Shown here: positions 13,626-22,981 of the stretch, piece after piece
How positions within the stretch are numbered: position 1 is the stretch's first letter
Layout of the letters: each line of letters opens with the position of its first letter
Assembly (NCBI RefSeq): GCF_011694515.1
Contig: NZ_CP050192.1
Location: 2,725,301-2,789,300, forward strand
Source of the DNA: Mycobacterium sp. DL592
Lineage (GTDB): Bacteria; Actinomycetota; Actinomycetes; Mycobacteriales; Mycobacteriaceae
Length of the DNA: 64,000 bases
Reading direction: 5' to 3'
The notes under the pieces: model-generated
The model's input: the letters and a program-made list of their open reading frames with translations, nothing else
What the model was told of the DNA's origin: nothing
Database searches by the model: none
Program-made: the position numbers and the translations under genes

Positions 13626-14828
13626 GTGAATCTCGCGGAGAACCGCACCTCTATCGCCCAGGCGGTCGACGCCGGACTGCTGGCCGGGGCTGTGACTTTG
13701 GTGTGGCAACACGGAAAAGTGCTGCAGGTCAACGAGATCGGCTCTCGGGACGTCGAAGCCAACCTGCCGATGCAGCGCGACACGATCTTCCGCATCGCCT
13801 CGATGACCAAGCCGGTGACGGTGGCCGCGGCGATGGCCCTGGTCGAGGAGGGCAAGCTGGCGCTGACCGATCCGGTCAGCCGTTGGCTCCCTGAGCTGGC
13901 CGACATGCAGGTGCTCGTCGATCCCACCGGCCCGCTGGACCGCACGGTGCCGGCCCGGCGGCCGATCACCATCGACGACCTGATGACCCATCGTAGCGGC
14001 CTGGCCTACACGTTCTCGGTCCTCGGCCCGCTCAGCCGGGCATACGCGCAGGTCTCCTTCCGCCAGGACCAGGACCACTGGCTGGCCGAGGTCGCGCAGC
14101 TACCCCTGGTCCATCAGCCGGGCGAGCGGCTGACCTACAGCCACGCCACCGACGTGCTCGGCATCGTCGTGTCGCGCATCGAAGGCAAGTCGCTGCACGC
14201 CGTGCTCACCGAGCGGATCTTCGAGCCGCTGGGCATGGCCGACACTGGGTTCTTCATCTCCCCCGCCAAACGGGCCCGGGCGGCCACCATGTACCGCCTC
14301 GACGAGGAGACCGGGCTGCACCACGACGCGATGGGCCCGATACCGGTGACCGAGCCCCGGTTCTGTCAGGGCGGGGCCAGCCTGGTGACGACCGTCGACG
14401 ACTACCTGCGGTTCGCCCGAATGCTGTTGGGCGGCGGCGAGGCCGACGGGGTGCGGGTGCTCTCCGCGGAGTCGGTGCAGGCGATGCGCAGCGACCGGTT
14501 GACCGCCGAGCAGAAGAACTACCCGTTCCTGGGGATGCCGTTCTGGGTGGGCCGCGGGTTCGGCCTGAACCTGTCGGTGGTGACCGATCCGTCGAAATCG
14601 GCACAGTTGTACGGGCCCGGCGGTGAAGGCACGTTCAGTTGGCCCGGTGCCTACGGCACGTGGTGGCAGGCCGACCCGGCCAACGATCTGATCCTGATCT
14701 ACCTGATCCAGAACTATCCGAACTTCAGCGCGCCTGCCGCCGCGGTGGCGGGGAACACCTCGCAGGTCAAGCTGCAGTCGGTGCAGCCGAAGTTCGTGCG
14801 CCGCACCTACGCGGGCCTGGGCCTGTAG
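13626..14828 (+). CDS. Serine beta-lactamase-fold hydrolase (class C/esterase VIII type)
   Basis: A 400-residue protein of the beta-lactamase/penicillin-binding fold, probably an esterase or peptidase. From the GTG start chosen here the nucleophile motif is S59-M-T-K62 and the second motif is Y171-S-H in place of Y-x-N; a GGEGTF segment near the C-terminus stands where KTG usually is. These substitutions are typical of mycobacterial LipD/Rv1367c-like esterases. No signal peptide is visible, so it is probably cytoplasmic. An in-frame ATG at 13599 is possible, but its extra nine residues are not convincing. It is divergent from pyrR and converges on the carbohydrate operon with only 1 bp between stop codons. 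Substrate unknown. Confidence 0.85.
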   Translation: MNLAENRTSIAQAVDAGLLAGAVTLVWQHGKVLQVNEIGSRDVEANLPMQRDTIFRIASMTKPVTVAAAMALVEEGKLALTDPVSRWLPELADMQVLVDPTGPLDRTVPARRPITIDDLMTHRSGLAYTFSVLGPLSRAYAQVSFRQDQDHWLAEVAQLPLVHQPGERLTYSHATDVLGIVVSRIEGKSLHAVLTERIFEPLGMADTGFFISPAKRARAATMYRLDEETGLHHDAMGPIPVTEPRFCQGGASLVTTVDDYLRFARMLLGGGEADGVRVLSAESVQAMRSDRLTAEQKNYPFLGMPFWVGRGFGLNLSVVTDPSKSAQLYGPGGEGTFSWPGAYGTWWQADPANDLILIYLIQNYPNFSAPAAAVAGNTSQVKLQSVQPKFVRRTYAGLGL

Positions 14829-14829
14829 G

Positions 14830-15579
14830 TCACCGTTCCACCGCCAGTGCCGACGAGCCCGGTCCGGGCCTGCTGACCCGCAACCCGGCCTCCTCGGCGA
14901 TGACAGCGGCTGCGGCCCAATCGTGTTCGCCGAGGTCGGTTTCGACGAATCCGTCCAGCGCGCCCTCGGCGACGGCGCAGATCGCCAGCGCCGCCGAGCC
15001 GAGGATGCGGGCGTCGGTGTAGCCGCGCATCTGCTGCCCGACGGCCGCGAACTGCTCGGTGCGGACCTCCGCGGAGTACGAGTAGCCCATGCCCAGCACG
15101 CGCGCTCCCCCGTTGCCGGGTCCGGTGAGCCGACGAACCCCGGCGCCGTCGGCAAGCCAGGCCCCCGCGCCGCGGTGGGCGAAGTAGGTCTTGGCCAGTG
15201 CCGGTGCGACGACCGCCCCGGCAAGCCAGCGGCCCTCGGCGTCGACCGCGCCGACACACGTGGCGTAGTACGGGATTCCCCTGGTGAAGTTTGTGGTGCC
15301 GTCCAGCGGATCGATCGACCAGCGGATCCCGGCGTGGTGCTGGCTGCCCGTCGGCGGAAGTTCCTCGCCGGTGATCTCGTCGTCGGGCCGCCGCGATTCG
15401 ATGACGTCGCGCACCGCACGTTCGGCCTCGACGTCGACATTGGTCACCAGGTTGCCGTCGTCACCCTTGGTGGTGATCTGCACGATGCCCTGTGCGCCGG
15501 AAGTGAGCACGAGTGCCCCGCGTCGGGCGGCCGCCAGCGCCACGTCGAGCAGTTCGGCCGTGTCCAATGCCGCGGTCAC
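14830..15579 (-). CDS. Inositol monophosphatase family phosphatase
   Basis: A 249-residue Mg2+-dependent sugar-phosphatase fold protein. The metal ligands are present: GEE at 71-73, DPLDGTTNF at 90-98 and EHDW at 218-221. Family members dephosphorylate inositol-1-phosphate, fructose-1,6-bisphosphate or histidinol phosphate. Here it is the last gene of an ABC-transporter/kinase operon, overlapping the ATPase stop by 4 nt, so it more likely acts on a phosphorylated sugar from that pathway than in inositol or histidine synthesis. Exact substrate unknown. Confidence 0.85.
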   Translation of the reverse strand: MTAALDTAELLDVALAAARRGALVLTSGAQGIVQITTKGDDGNLVTNVDVEAERAVRDVIESRRPDDEITGEELPPTGSQHHAGIRWSIDPLDGTTNFTRGIPYYATCVGAVDAEGRWLAGAVVAPALAKTYFAHRGAGAWLADGAGVRRLTGPGNGGARVLGMGYSYSAEVRTEQFAAVGQQMRGYTDARILGSAALAICAVAEGALDGFVETDLGEHDWAAAAVIAEEAGLRVSRPGPGSSALAVER

Positions 15580-16655
15580 GATTCGATCCGGGCGCCGGTC
15601 GTCGCGTCGAAGACGTGGACTCCGCCCGGGCGCACCGACATCGTCACCACGGCACCTTCGCCCAAGCCGCCCAGGCCGGCCATGTTGACCACGCTGACCA
15701 GAGTGGTGCCGGGCGCCTCGACGGCGACAATGGCCCGCGGGCCCAGATGTTCGATGAGGGCCACCCGGCCGGTTGCGGCCGGCTCGGCGGCAGCGTCGGC
15801 GGGCTCGATCACGAGATCCTCCGGACGGAAACCGAGTGTCACCGGGTCTGCTTGCCGGGCAGTAACGTTGCCCACCGCCAGCACCAGGCCGTCGGCGGAG
15901 CGGAAGACGCCGTCGGTGACCAAGCCGGGCACCAGGTTCATCTTCGGGCTGCCCACGAACCCGGCGACGAAGGTGTTGGCTGGCTTGTTGTAGACCTCCA
16001 GCGGTGCACCCTGCTGGACGATGCGCCCCTCGTTCATCACGACCATCCGGTCGGACAGCGTCATCGCCTCTTCCTGGTCGTGGGTCACATACAGCGACGT
16101 GATGCCCAGCCGGCGCTGGATGCGCAGTAGTTCGGTGCGGGTCTCGACGCGCAGCTTGGCGTCGAGGTTGCTCAACGGCTCGTCGAACAGGAACACGGCG
16201 GGCTCGCGGATGATCGCGCGTCCGATGGCGACGCGTTGCTGCTGACCGCCGCTGAGATCCTTGGGCTTTCGTGACAATGCGGCGGTCAGGCCGAGGGTCT
16301 CGGCGACGGCGGCAGCTCGTTCACGCGCCTGCGCTTTGGCGACCTTCTTGGCTCGCAGTGGGAACGCAATGTTCTGCTCGACCGTCAGGTGCGGATAGAG
16401 CGCGTAGTTCTGGAACACCATCGCGATGTCGCGGTCCTTCGGCTCCAGCGCCGTGACGTCCTTGTCCCCGATCCGGATGGTGCCCGAGGTGACGGGCTCC
16501 AGTCCGGCCAGCATTCGCAACGACGTGGACTTGCCGCATCCCGAGGGTCCCACCAGAACGGTGAATGAGCCGTCGGGCATCTCCAGATTGAAGTCGTGGA
16601 CGATACGAACGTCCGTGTAGGACTTGTTCACACCGCTGAATGTGACTGTGGACAT
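15576..16655 (-). CDS. Carbohydrate ABC importer ATPase (UgpC/MsmK type)
   Basis: A 359-residue ATPase that would energise the permease pair encoded upstream. Walker A GPSGCGKST lies at 36-44, the signature LSGGQ at 134-138 and Walker B FLFDEP at 155-160. A C-terminal OB-fold (TOBE) regulatory region follows (about 235-350), as in MalK-type ATPases. I start at the ATG at 16655; the upstream open frame reads through the permease gene in another frame. Stop codon overlaps the phosphatase start by 4 nt. Confidence 0.95.
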   Translation of the reverse strand: MSTVTFSGVNKSYTDVRIVHDFNLEMPDGSFTVLVGPSGCGKSTSLRMLAGLEPVTSGTIRIGDKDVTALEPKDRDIAMVFQNYALYPHLTVEQNIAFPLRAKKVAKAQARERAAAVAETLGLTAALSRKPKDLSGGQQQRVAIGRAIIREPAVFLFDEPLSNLDAKLRVETRTELLRIQRRLGITSLYVTHDQEEAMTLSDRMVVMNEGRIVQQGAPLEVYNKPANTFVAGFVGSPKMNLVPGLVTDGVFRSADGLVLAVGNVTARQADPVTLGFRPEDLVIEPADAAAEPAATGRVALIEHLGPRAIVAVEAPGTTLVSVVNMAGLGGLGEGAVVTMSVRPGGVHVFDATTGARIES

Positions 16656-16681
16656 GGTGTTTCGTGCTCTCCTGCCGTGCT

Positions 16682-17497
16682 CTAGGTCTTGACCGCGCCG
16701 CCGCTGATGCCTTGGACCAGGCGGCGCTGTACGAAGAAACTCGCGATGACGACCGGCACCACGGCGATGAGGATGGCCGCACACATCGAGCCGATTTGAA
16801 CGCCGCGGAACGTGTTGAACCCGGCGATGGCCACCGGGAGAATCTTGGCGTTGCCGGGTGCCAGGATCAGTCCGTAGAACATGTCGTTCCACGACAGGGT
16901 GAAACCGAAGATCGCCGAGGCACCGATCCCCGGCAGCACCTGTGGCAAGACCACCAGCAGGAACGCCCGGAACCGGCCGAGGCCGTCGACGCGGGCCTGC
17001 TCTTCGATGGATTTCGGGACGGCCTCGAAGAAACCCAGCAGAAACCACGTCACGACCGGCGCGACGAAGCTGAGGTGGGCGAAGATCACCGGCACCAGAC
17101 TGTCCTGCAGACGCAGGGCGTAGGCCATGGTGAGGAACGGGAAGACCAGAACGGCGGGCGGGATCATCTGCGCGGCAAGCAGTCCGAATCGGGTGGCGGT
17201 TCCACCGGCCCGGTATCGGGTGATGACGTAGGCGCCCATACAGCCGACGACCAGGCTGATGGCGACACTGATGAAGGCGACCAGAAAGCTGCGGGCCGCG
17301 GCGTCGAGGATGCCCGAGGACAGCACCGAGCGCCAGCTGTCCAGATTCGGGGCGAAGAACACCAGACCCGGATCGTTGAGCTGGACCGGAGACTTGAAGC
17401 TGGCCAGCACGATCCACGCGATTGGCATGATCACCACGACGACACCGACCCACAGCAGCACGATCCGGGCCAGCGTGTACCCCTTCACACCGCTCAT
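16682..17497 (-). CDS. Carbohydrate ABC importer permease 2 (MalG type)
   Basis: A 271-residue inner-membrane permease with about six transmembrane segments (the first is IVLLWVGVVVVIMPIAWIVL) and the EAA cytoplasmic loop that docks to the ATPase, here EEQARVDGLGRFRAFLLVVL. The ATG at 17497 overlaps the stop of the first permease by 4 nt, which fixes the start. Together with the other permease, the binding protein and the ATPase it forms one complete CUT1-type importer. Confidence 0.94.
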   Translation of the reverse strand: MSGVKGYTLARIVLLWVGVVVVIMPIAWIVLASFKSPVQLNDPGLVFFAPNLDSWRSVLSSGILDAAARSFLVAFISVAISLVVGCMGAYVITRYRAGGTATRFGLLAAQMIPPAVLVFPFLTMAYALRLQDSLVPVIFAHLSFVAPVVTWFLLGFFEAVPKSIEEQARVDGLGRFRAFLLVVLPQVLPGIGASAIFGFTLSWNDMFYGLILAPGNAKILPVAIAGFNTFRGVQIGSMCAAILIAVVPVVIASFFVQRRLVQGISGGAVKT

Positions 17498-18348
17498 GCT
17501 TCGCGGTTCCTCTCCAACAGCCGGAAAGTGATCACCACGGCGGTCAGGACCACGGCCAGCACGACGAAGGCCATCGACGCCGCACTGCCGAGCCGGAAGA
17601 ACTGCACGCCGGTTTGATACGTGTAGTACTGCAGGGTCTGCGTTTCGGTGCCCGGACCGCCCTTGGTGGTGGCGTAGACGTATTCGAAGACCTTCATGGC
17701 ATCCAGCGCGCGCAGCAGGACCGCGACCGCGAGCACCGGCCGCAGCAGCGGCAGGATGACCCGGCGGAACACATACCACGGCGGTGCGCCGTCGACGCGG
17801 GCTGCCTCCAGGGGTTGTTTGGGAATCGACTCCAGGCCGGCGAGCAGCAGCAAGACCATGAACGGCGTCCACTGCCAGACGTCGATGAGCGCCAGGGTAT
17901 AGAGGGCATGGCCCGAACCCAGGAAGTCGATGTCGACACCGACCTTCTTCAGCACGTACGGGATGGCGCCCAGCTGATCATTGAGCAGGAAGCGGAAGGT
18001 CAGGCCGACCGCGACCGGGGTGATGAACATGGGCGCCAACAACATTGCGCGGGTCACGTCGCGGGCCCACTTCTGCCGTTGTAGCGCCATTGCCAGTATC
18101 AGGCCGATGACCAGTTCGAGCGCGACGGCGACCAGCACGTAGGTGGCGGTGGTGCCGAACGCCTGCCAGAAGTCGGCGTTGGTCAGTGTGTTGACGTAGT
18201 TGGTGACGCCGACGAAGCGCGGTGCGCCCCGGTCGGTGAGCTTGTAGTCGGTGGCGCTGAGGTAGAGCGCGTAGACGAGTGGGAATCCGACGACCGCGAC
18301 GAACGTTGCCAGCAGCGGACTCAACATCCCGTATTTGAATCTGGTCAT
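17494..18348 (-). CDS. Carbohydrate ABC importer permease 1 (MalF type)
   Basis: A 284-residue membrane permease with about six transmembrane segments, beginning at SPLLATFVAVVGFPLVYALY. The EAA-type loop is EAARVDGAPPWYVFRRVILP. A strong GGGGGAGG Shine-Dalgarno lies 7-8 nt before the ATG. It is 45 bp after the binding-protein gene and overlaps the second permease by 4 nt. Confidence 0.94.
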   Translation of the reverse strand: MTRFKYGMLSPLLATFVAVVGFPLVYALYLSATDYKLTDRGAPRFVGVTNYVNTLTNADFWQAFGTTATYVLVAVALELVIGLILAMALQRQKWARDVTRAMLLAPMFITPVAVGLTFRFLLNDQLGAIPYVLKKVGVDIDFLGSGHALYTLALIDVWQWTPFMVLLLLAGLESIPKQPLEAARVDGAPPWYVFRRVILPLLRPVLAVAVLLRALDAMKVFEYVYATTKGGPGTETQTLQYYTYQTGVQFFRLGSAASMAFVVLAVVLTAVVITFRLLERNREA

Positions 18349-18393
18349 GTCGTGTCCTCCCCCGTCGTCGCGGCCGCCGGATCCACCACTGGA

Positions 18394-19710
18394 TCAGCCT
18401 CGGGTCTTCTCCGCGGCGGCCTGGGCGTCCCGCAGGGCATCGTCGATGCTCTTGGTGCCGGCCACGGCTTCGTTCAGTTCCGTTCCGACGGCCTGGATCA
18501 TCTCCTCGGCGTTGGTCTGGTTACTGAGCGGCTTGGCCTTGGACAGGATGTCCTTGACCACGGCGTAGTAGTCGGAGCCGAAGCCGTCACCGAGCACCTT
18601 GGGATCCTGTGTGCTGCTCGTGCGGATCACCGCACCGCCCTTGACCACCCGCTCGACGTCGATCGGCTTGGAGGTAAGCCAGGACACGAACGCCCATGCG
18701 GCATCGGAATTTCCGGAGTTGGACGGGATCGCCCAGCTCCACGACCCCAGCACGTCGACGCCACCGGGCATCGCGGTGAGCTTGAACGGGCCGACGCCGG
18801 ACTTGGCCGCGGTGCCGTCAGGCGCGTTCAGCGACGGCAGATTCCAGTTGTAGCTCACCAGCGAAGCCGACTGCCCACTGGACACCGAGCGGCCCGCCTC
18901 GTCGAAGCCCCAGTTGATGCTGTTCTTCGGGGCGGCGGTGTTGTACAGGTCGACGTAGGCCTCGAGCGCCTTCTTGGCTTCGGGGGTGTCGAGGGTGTAC
19001 TTGCCGGAGTCGTCGTAGATCGAACCGCCGGCTGCGAACAAGAAGTTGGCCCACTCCTCGAAGACCTTGTAGCCGCGCTGCGGCTGCATCGCGATCCCGG
19101 CCCGATCGCCGGAGACCAGCTTCTTGGAGTTGGCGACCAGATCGTCGAGCGACTTCGGTTCGGTCAGCCCGGCCTTCTGGTAGTCGGGCACGTTGTAGAT
19201 GTAGCCCAGCGCATAGTTGTAGAACGGCACGGCGTACCGCTTGCCGTCGACGGTGTCGATGTCGGTGAGCGGCTTGAAGAAGTCCGCGTAGTTGTAGTCC
19301 GGCGTCGAGTCGATGCGAGAATCCAAGGGCTGCAACCAGTTCGCGGCGACGAAGTCCTTCATCCAGACGTTGTCGACGACGACGAGGTCATACGTCGCCT
19401 TCGGGGCCTGGAACGAAGCGACCAGTTTGTCTCGGATCTGGTCGTAGGTCTGCGGCTCGATGTTGACCTTGATGTTGGGGTAGATCTTGTTGAACTCGGG
19501 GATCAACGATTTGACGATGTCGGTGTCCGGCACGTTCTCCATCAGGATGTTGACGGTGCCCGACGTGTCGGTGGCGACCTTGCCAGTCCCGGTCGCCGCC
19601 GGGGTCTGCGGACCGCCGCTACCCGCGCACCCCGACAGGAGGAGCACTGAGGCGCCGATGGCGCCCAGACAGGTCACGGCACGCCGGAACCCTGGTTTTT
19701 TCAACGTCAT
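18394..19710 (-). CDS. Carbohydrate ABC importer substrate-binding lipoprotein
   Basis: A 438-residue extracellular binding protein of the family 1 (MalE/UgpB) type. A lipoprotein signal peptide ends in a lipobox LLLSGC with acylated Cys28, so it should be anchored to the outer face of the membrane. The body includes TYDLVVVDNVWMKDFV and VPFYNYALGYIYN, typical of sugar or polyol binders. I start at the ATG at 19710, which has GAGGAAG about 4 nt upstream; the open frame continues to 20049 only as a shadow of the neighbouring SDR. Ligand not deducible from sequence. Confidence 0.94.
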   Translation of the reverse strand: MTLKKPGFRRAVTCLGAIGASVLLLSGCAGSGGPQTPAATGTGKVATDTSGTVNILMENVPDTDIVKSLIPEFNKIYPNIKVNIEPQTYDQIRDKLVASFQAPKATYDLVVVDNVWMKDFVAANWLQPLDSRIDSTPDYNYADFFKPLTDIDTVDGKRYAVPFYNYALGYIYNVPDYQKAGLTEPKSLDDLVANSKKLVSGDRAGIAMQPQRGYKVFEEWANFLFAAGGSIYDDSGKYTLDTPEAKKALEAYVDLYNTAAPKNSINWGFDEAGRSVSSGQSASLVSYNWNLPSLNAPDGTAAKSGVGPFKLTAMPGGVDVLGSWSWAIPSNSGNSDAAWAFVSWLTSKPIDVERVVKGGAVIRTSSTQDPKVLGDGFGSDYYAVVKDILSKAKPLSNQTNAEEMIQAVGTELNEAVAGTKSIDDALRDAQAAAEKTRG

Positions 19711-19750
19711 TGCTTCCTCTTCTCGTTGTGATCGGTAGTGCTGGGTCGAG

Positions 19751-20524
19751 CTAATCCATGTAGGCGCCACCGTTGACGGCCAGCGCCTCGCCGGTGATGA
19801 ACCGGGCGTCATCGGACAGCAGGAACGCGACGCTGTACGCCACGTCTTCAGGCTGCTGCAAACGGCCAAGCGGCGTGTCGTCGATCCACATCTGCTTGAC
19901 GTCCTCGGGGGTCGAGCCGCGAAGTTGCGCCTCCCAGGCGAGTTCGCGGGACTGCATGGGGGTCTCGACGAATCCGGGGCATACGCAGTTGACGGTGATG
20001 CCGTGTTCGGCAAGTTCGTAGGCCATCGCCTGGGTGAGTCCGACGACACCGTGCTTGGAGGCGACGTAATCGGACAGGTACGGCACCCGGCCCTGCTTGC
20101 CGGCCATCGACGCGGTGTTCACAATCGTCCCGCGGCGTCCGGTTCTGATCATCGCGCGGGCGGCTGCCTGCCCGCAGACGAAAACGCCCTTGAGGTTGAT
20201 GTTCATCGTCAGGTCGTACTTGTCCAGCGGAAGATCGAGGAAAGGCACCATGAATGAGATGCCGGCATTGCTCATCCACGCGTCCAGGCCCAGGCGATCA
20301 GCGACGTCGTCGGCGACCGCTGCCGCCTGCGCCGGGTCGGTGACGTCGAGTCGTGTCGCCTCGTGCCCCAGACCCGAGGTGTCAACGAGCGAGGCGGCCA
20401 CCTCGGCGGCGGCATCGACGTCGACATCGGTGACCACGACACGCCAATCCCGTTGCGCTAGAACCGTCGCGATCGCCCTGCCGATGCCGGATCCCGCTCC
20501 GGTGATGACCACGGTCTTGCTCAT
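19751..20524 (-). CDS. SDR-family dehydrogenase, probably polyol or sugar
   Basis: A 257-residue classical short-chain dehydrogenase. The cofactor-binding motif TGAGSGIG is at 8-15, with Asp33 after the second strand (VVVTDVD), which favours NAD over NADP. The catalytic residues are Ser139, Tyr153 and Lys157 (YVASK). It follows the kinase gene with a 4-nt overlap and precedes the importer genes, suggesting it oxidises the imported polyol, or a hydroxyl of it, before or after phosphorylation. Substrate unknown. Confidence 0.9.
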   Translation of the reverse strand: MSKTVVITGAGSGIGRAIATVLAQRDWRVVVTDVDVDAAAEVAASLVDTSGLGHEATRLDVTDPAQAAAVADDVADRLGLDAWMSNAGISFMVPFLDLPLDKYDLTMNINLKGVFVCGQAAARAMIRTGRRGTIVNTASMAGKQGRVPYLSDYVASKHGVVGLTQAMAYELAEHGITVNCVCPGFVETPMQSRELAWEAQLRGSTPEDVKQMWIDDTPLGRLQQPEDVAYSVAFLLSDDARFITGEALAVNGGAYMD

Positions 20525-22005
20525 TGACGAGTCCTTTCAGCTAGCGAATGCGAGATGCCTGCGGTGGCGCTGGCCAGGTTGCGCCATTCCTGGTATGCCG
20601 CGTCGTACACCGCGACTTTCTCGGGATCGGGCAGCACCGGCTCGCCGAGGGTGATGAAGCGCCGGCACTGCTCCCAGTCGGCCAGCACCTCGACACCGAC
20701 CGCGGCGATCAGCGCCGCCCCGAGTGACGCACCAGGATGGTCGACGATCGGGTACATCGGGGCGCCGAGCACCTCGGCGTGGATCTGCTTCCACAGCGTC
20801 GATTTACTGCCGCCATTGGTGATCGACGCACGCCCGAGCTCGATGCCGAGTTCGGCGAACACTTCGACGTGGTGGCGGAACCCGAACGCGATAGCCTCCA
20901 GCGTCGAGCGGTACATGTCGGCGCGGGTGGTCCCCAGATGCAAGCCCGCGTAGACCCCCCGCAGGTCCGGATCGTGCAGCGGGCTCTTCTCACCCAGGAA
21001 GTACGGCAGGCAAAGCACCTCGGCCGGGCGACACTCGTGCGCCTCGGCGTCCAGGCGCAGCAGATCCTCGCCGCCGACCAGACTCTGAAACCAGCGGATC
21101 AGGCTGCCGCTGGTGGCCATGCAGCCGTTGGGAAGCCAGCGTCCGGGGACCGGGTGGGCGTCCAGATACAGCCGGGCGTCGACCACGGGTTCGTCGCTGG
21201 CGACCAGGATGTCACCGGCACCGCCGAGCTTGACCAACCAGTCCCCGTGCTCCTCGACACCTGCGGCGAAGGCCGACAAGACATGGTCGGCACCGCCGAC
21301 CACCAGCGGGGTACCGACAGCCAGGCCGGTCCGCTCGGCCATCTCGGCACTGAGCCGGCCGGCGACCTGACCGGGATGTAGCACCGGCGCCAGCGCCACC
21401 GCGTCGATGTCCGCGGCGGCCAGTACCTCCCCCACCGGATCCCCGCCGATGGTGAACAGCCCGGATTCTAGCGCCCAGTTCGTCTCGACATGCGGATCGG
21501 CGCCCAGCGCCATCAGCACCCAGTCGTAGGAACCCACGAAATGAGCTGTCTGCGAGGCGATGTCGGGCTCATGACGATGCAGCCACAGCGCGGTGGGAGC
21601 CACCGACTGCTGGGTCAGCGCGGCACCGGTCAAGCCCACCAGGTCGATGTCGGCCAACTGAGCTGCAAGGGTGCGGATCTCGTCGGTCGCCCTGGCGTCG
21701 TTCTGCAGGATCGCGCGACGCAGCGGCCGGCCGGCGGCGTCGACGGCGACGACAGCGGGCACCATCCCCGTCGTGGCGACGGCCCTGACGTCACTCGGCG
21801 AGATCCCCGCGCTGGCGACGAGTTCGGCGATCGAGTCGACCACATTGGCCAGCCACTGTTGCGGGTCCGCCTCGGCCCATCCGGGATGCTCACTGAAAAG
21901 TGTTGCGGTGCGGCTGGTTTGCGCGACGATTCCGCACTCGGTGTCGAAGAGGACAGTCTTGGTGCCGGTCGTGCCGATATCCACCCCGACGGTGTAGGCC
22001 GTCAC
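20521..22005 (-). CDS. FGGY-family carbohydrate kinase (xylulokinase-like)
   Basis: A 494-residue sugar kinase with the two actin-like ATPase domains of the FGGY family: the N-terminal phosphate loop DIGTTGTK (9-16), the central region VGGADHVLSAFAAGV with the likely catalytic Asp, and the C-terminal ITNGGSKSTLWKQIHAEVLG. Family substrates include xylulose, ribulose, erythritol and glycerol. Next to an SDR dehydrogenase it plausibly phosphorylates a ketose made from an imported polyol. It overlaps the regulator's stop by 4 nt. Confidence 0.92.
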   Translation of the reverse strand: MTAYTVGVDIGTTGTKTVLFDTECGIVAQTSRTATLFSEHPGWAEADPQQWLANVVDSIAELVASAGISPSDVRAVATTGMVPAVVAVDAAGRPLRRAILQNDARATDEIRTLAAQLADIDLVGLTGAALTQQSVAPTALWLHRHEPDIASQTAHFVGSYDWVLMALGADPHVETNWALESGLFTIGGDPVGEVLAAADIDAVALAPVLHPGQVAGRLSAEMAERTGLAVGTPLVVGGADHVLSAFAAGVEEHGDWLVKLGGAGDILVASDEPVVDARLYLDAHPVPGRWLPNGCMATSGSLIRWFQSLVGGEDLLRLDAEAHECRPAEVLCLPYFLGEKSPLHDPDLRGVYAGLHLGTTRADMYRSTLEAIAFGFRHHVEVFAELGIELGRASITNGGSKSTLWKQIHAEVLGAPMYPIVDHPGASLGAALIAAVGVEVLADWEQCRRFITLGEPVLPDPEKVAVYDAAYQEWRNLASATAGISHSLAERTRQ

Positions 22006-22811
22006 CGAAGGTCACCAGCCGTGCCGGTGTCGGACGATTCCTCGCGGTTCACGCAGATGACGTCGACACCCAGGTTTCGGGCGGCGATCAGGGTGGGATG
22101 GTCGGGATGGCTGTCGGTGACGATGTGAGCCGCCGCGCTCAACGGGGCGACGGTCAGCAGTTGCACCCGGCCGAGTTTGGACTCGTCGGCTACCACGATG
22201 ATGCGGTCCGCCGAGGCGGCGGCGGCCCGCTTGGCACTGCCTTCCACCCGGTGGTAGTCGGTCAGGCCGCGAACCGGATCGACCCCGGCGATACCCATGA
22301 TGAAGGTGTCACAGTTGTACATCTGGAACACCGACTCGGTCTCGAAGCCGATCAGGCTCAGTTCCCCGGGCCGGAGATTGCCCCCGGTCACGATGATCGT
22401 GGTGTCCGGTTCATCGGCGAGTTCGATCGCCGCGAGCAGGCTCGGCGTCACGATCGTCAACCCCAGCCCGCGGCCGCGGATGGCACGAGCCACCGCCAAC
22501 ACGGTGCTACCGCTGTCGAGGATCACAGTCTCGCCCGGCTGGAGCAGTTCGACGGCGGCCTCGGCGATATGCATCTTCTCGGTGGCCGAGCGTGAGGCAC
22601 GGCTCTCGAAGGACGGTTCCTCCGCCTTGCGGTAGGCCGCGATCGCGCCGCCGGTGATCCGCCGAACCAATCCGGAGGCCTCAAGGGCGTCGACGTCCCG
22701 TCGGATCGTCATCTCCGAAACGCCGTATTCCTGGGCCAGCGCGGCGTACTCGATCTCGCCCTGGTCGAGGACGCGCTGTTCGATCTGCGCTCGTCGCGTC
22801 TTGGCTGACAC
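22002..22811 (-). CDS. DeoR-family transcriptional regulator
   Basis: A 269-residue sugar-responsive repressor. The N-terminal DeoR helix-turn-helix (VSEMTIRRDVDALEASGLV, about 31-49) is followed by a sugar-phosphate-isomerase-like sensor domain (ILDSGSTVLAVARAI, then IVTPSLLAAIEL and ADESKLGRVQ). I choose the GTG at 22811, which has GAGGAG about 10 nt upstream; other GTG/ATG codons upstream to 22874 are in frame but lack a ribosome-binding site. First gene of the eight-gene operon and divergent from the BtpA gene, so it probably controls both from the region between them, with a phosphorylated pathway intermediate as inducer. Confidence 0.92.
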   Translation of the reverse strand: MSAKTRRAQIEQRVLDQGEIEYAALAQEYGVSEMTIRRDVDALEASGLVRRITGGAIAAYRKAEEPSFESRASRSATEKMHIAEAAVELLQPGETVILDSGSTVLAVARAIRGRGLGLTIVTPSLLAAIELADEPDTTIIVTGGNLRPGELSLIGFETESVFQMYNCDTFIMGIAGVDPVRGLTDYHRVEGSAKRAAAASADRIIVVADESKLGRVQLLTVAPLSAAAHIVTDSHPDHPTLIAARNLGVDVICVNREESSDTGTAGDLR

Positions 22812-22981
22812 CGGCTCGCCGCTCCTCGATTGTGACTGATTCACGTTCTGTGTGCCCCAATGTAAGGTCTTCACGGTGATGCCGCAATGCCAGCGGCGAT
22901 ATTCATCTACTTTTTGTTAATTTCTTGCAGTTAGTAGCGGGATACGTTAGAAAAAGACACACCGAAACGAAAGGGAGTCAG
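22812..22981. promoter_or_regulatory. Divergent control region between deoR-like and BtpA-like genes
   Basis: 170 bp, notably AT-rich in its right half (about 22905-22980) compared with the surrounding DNA. It contains two related AT-rich blocks in opposite orientation, CTTTTTGTTAA and GTTAGAAAAAG, and the short direct repeat CGAAACGAAA just before the BtpA Shine-Dalgarno (GGGAG). Such T/A runs resemble DeoR-type operators, but I cannot define the site or the promoter hexamers with confidence. Confidence 0.45.

Noticed and set aside
15576..17453. A single 625-codon fusion covering the second permease region and the ATPase
   Set aside because: The first ~265 codons are a wrong-frame reading of the permease gene; the ATPase starts at its own ATG at 16655.
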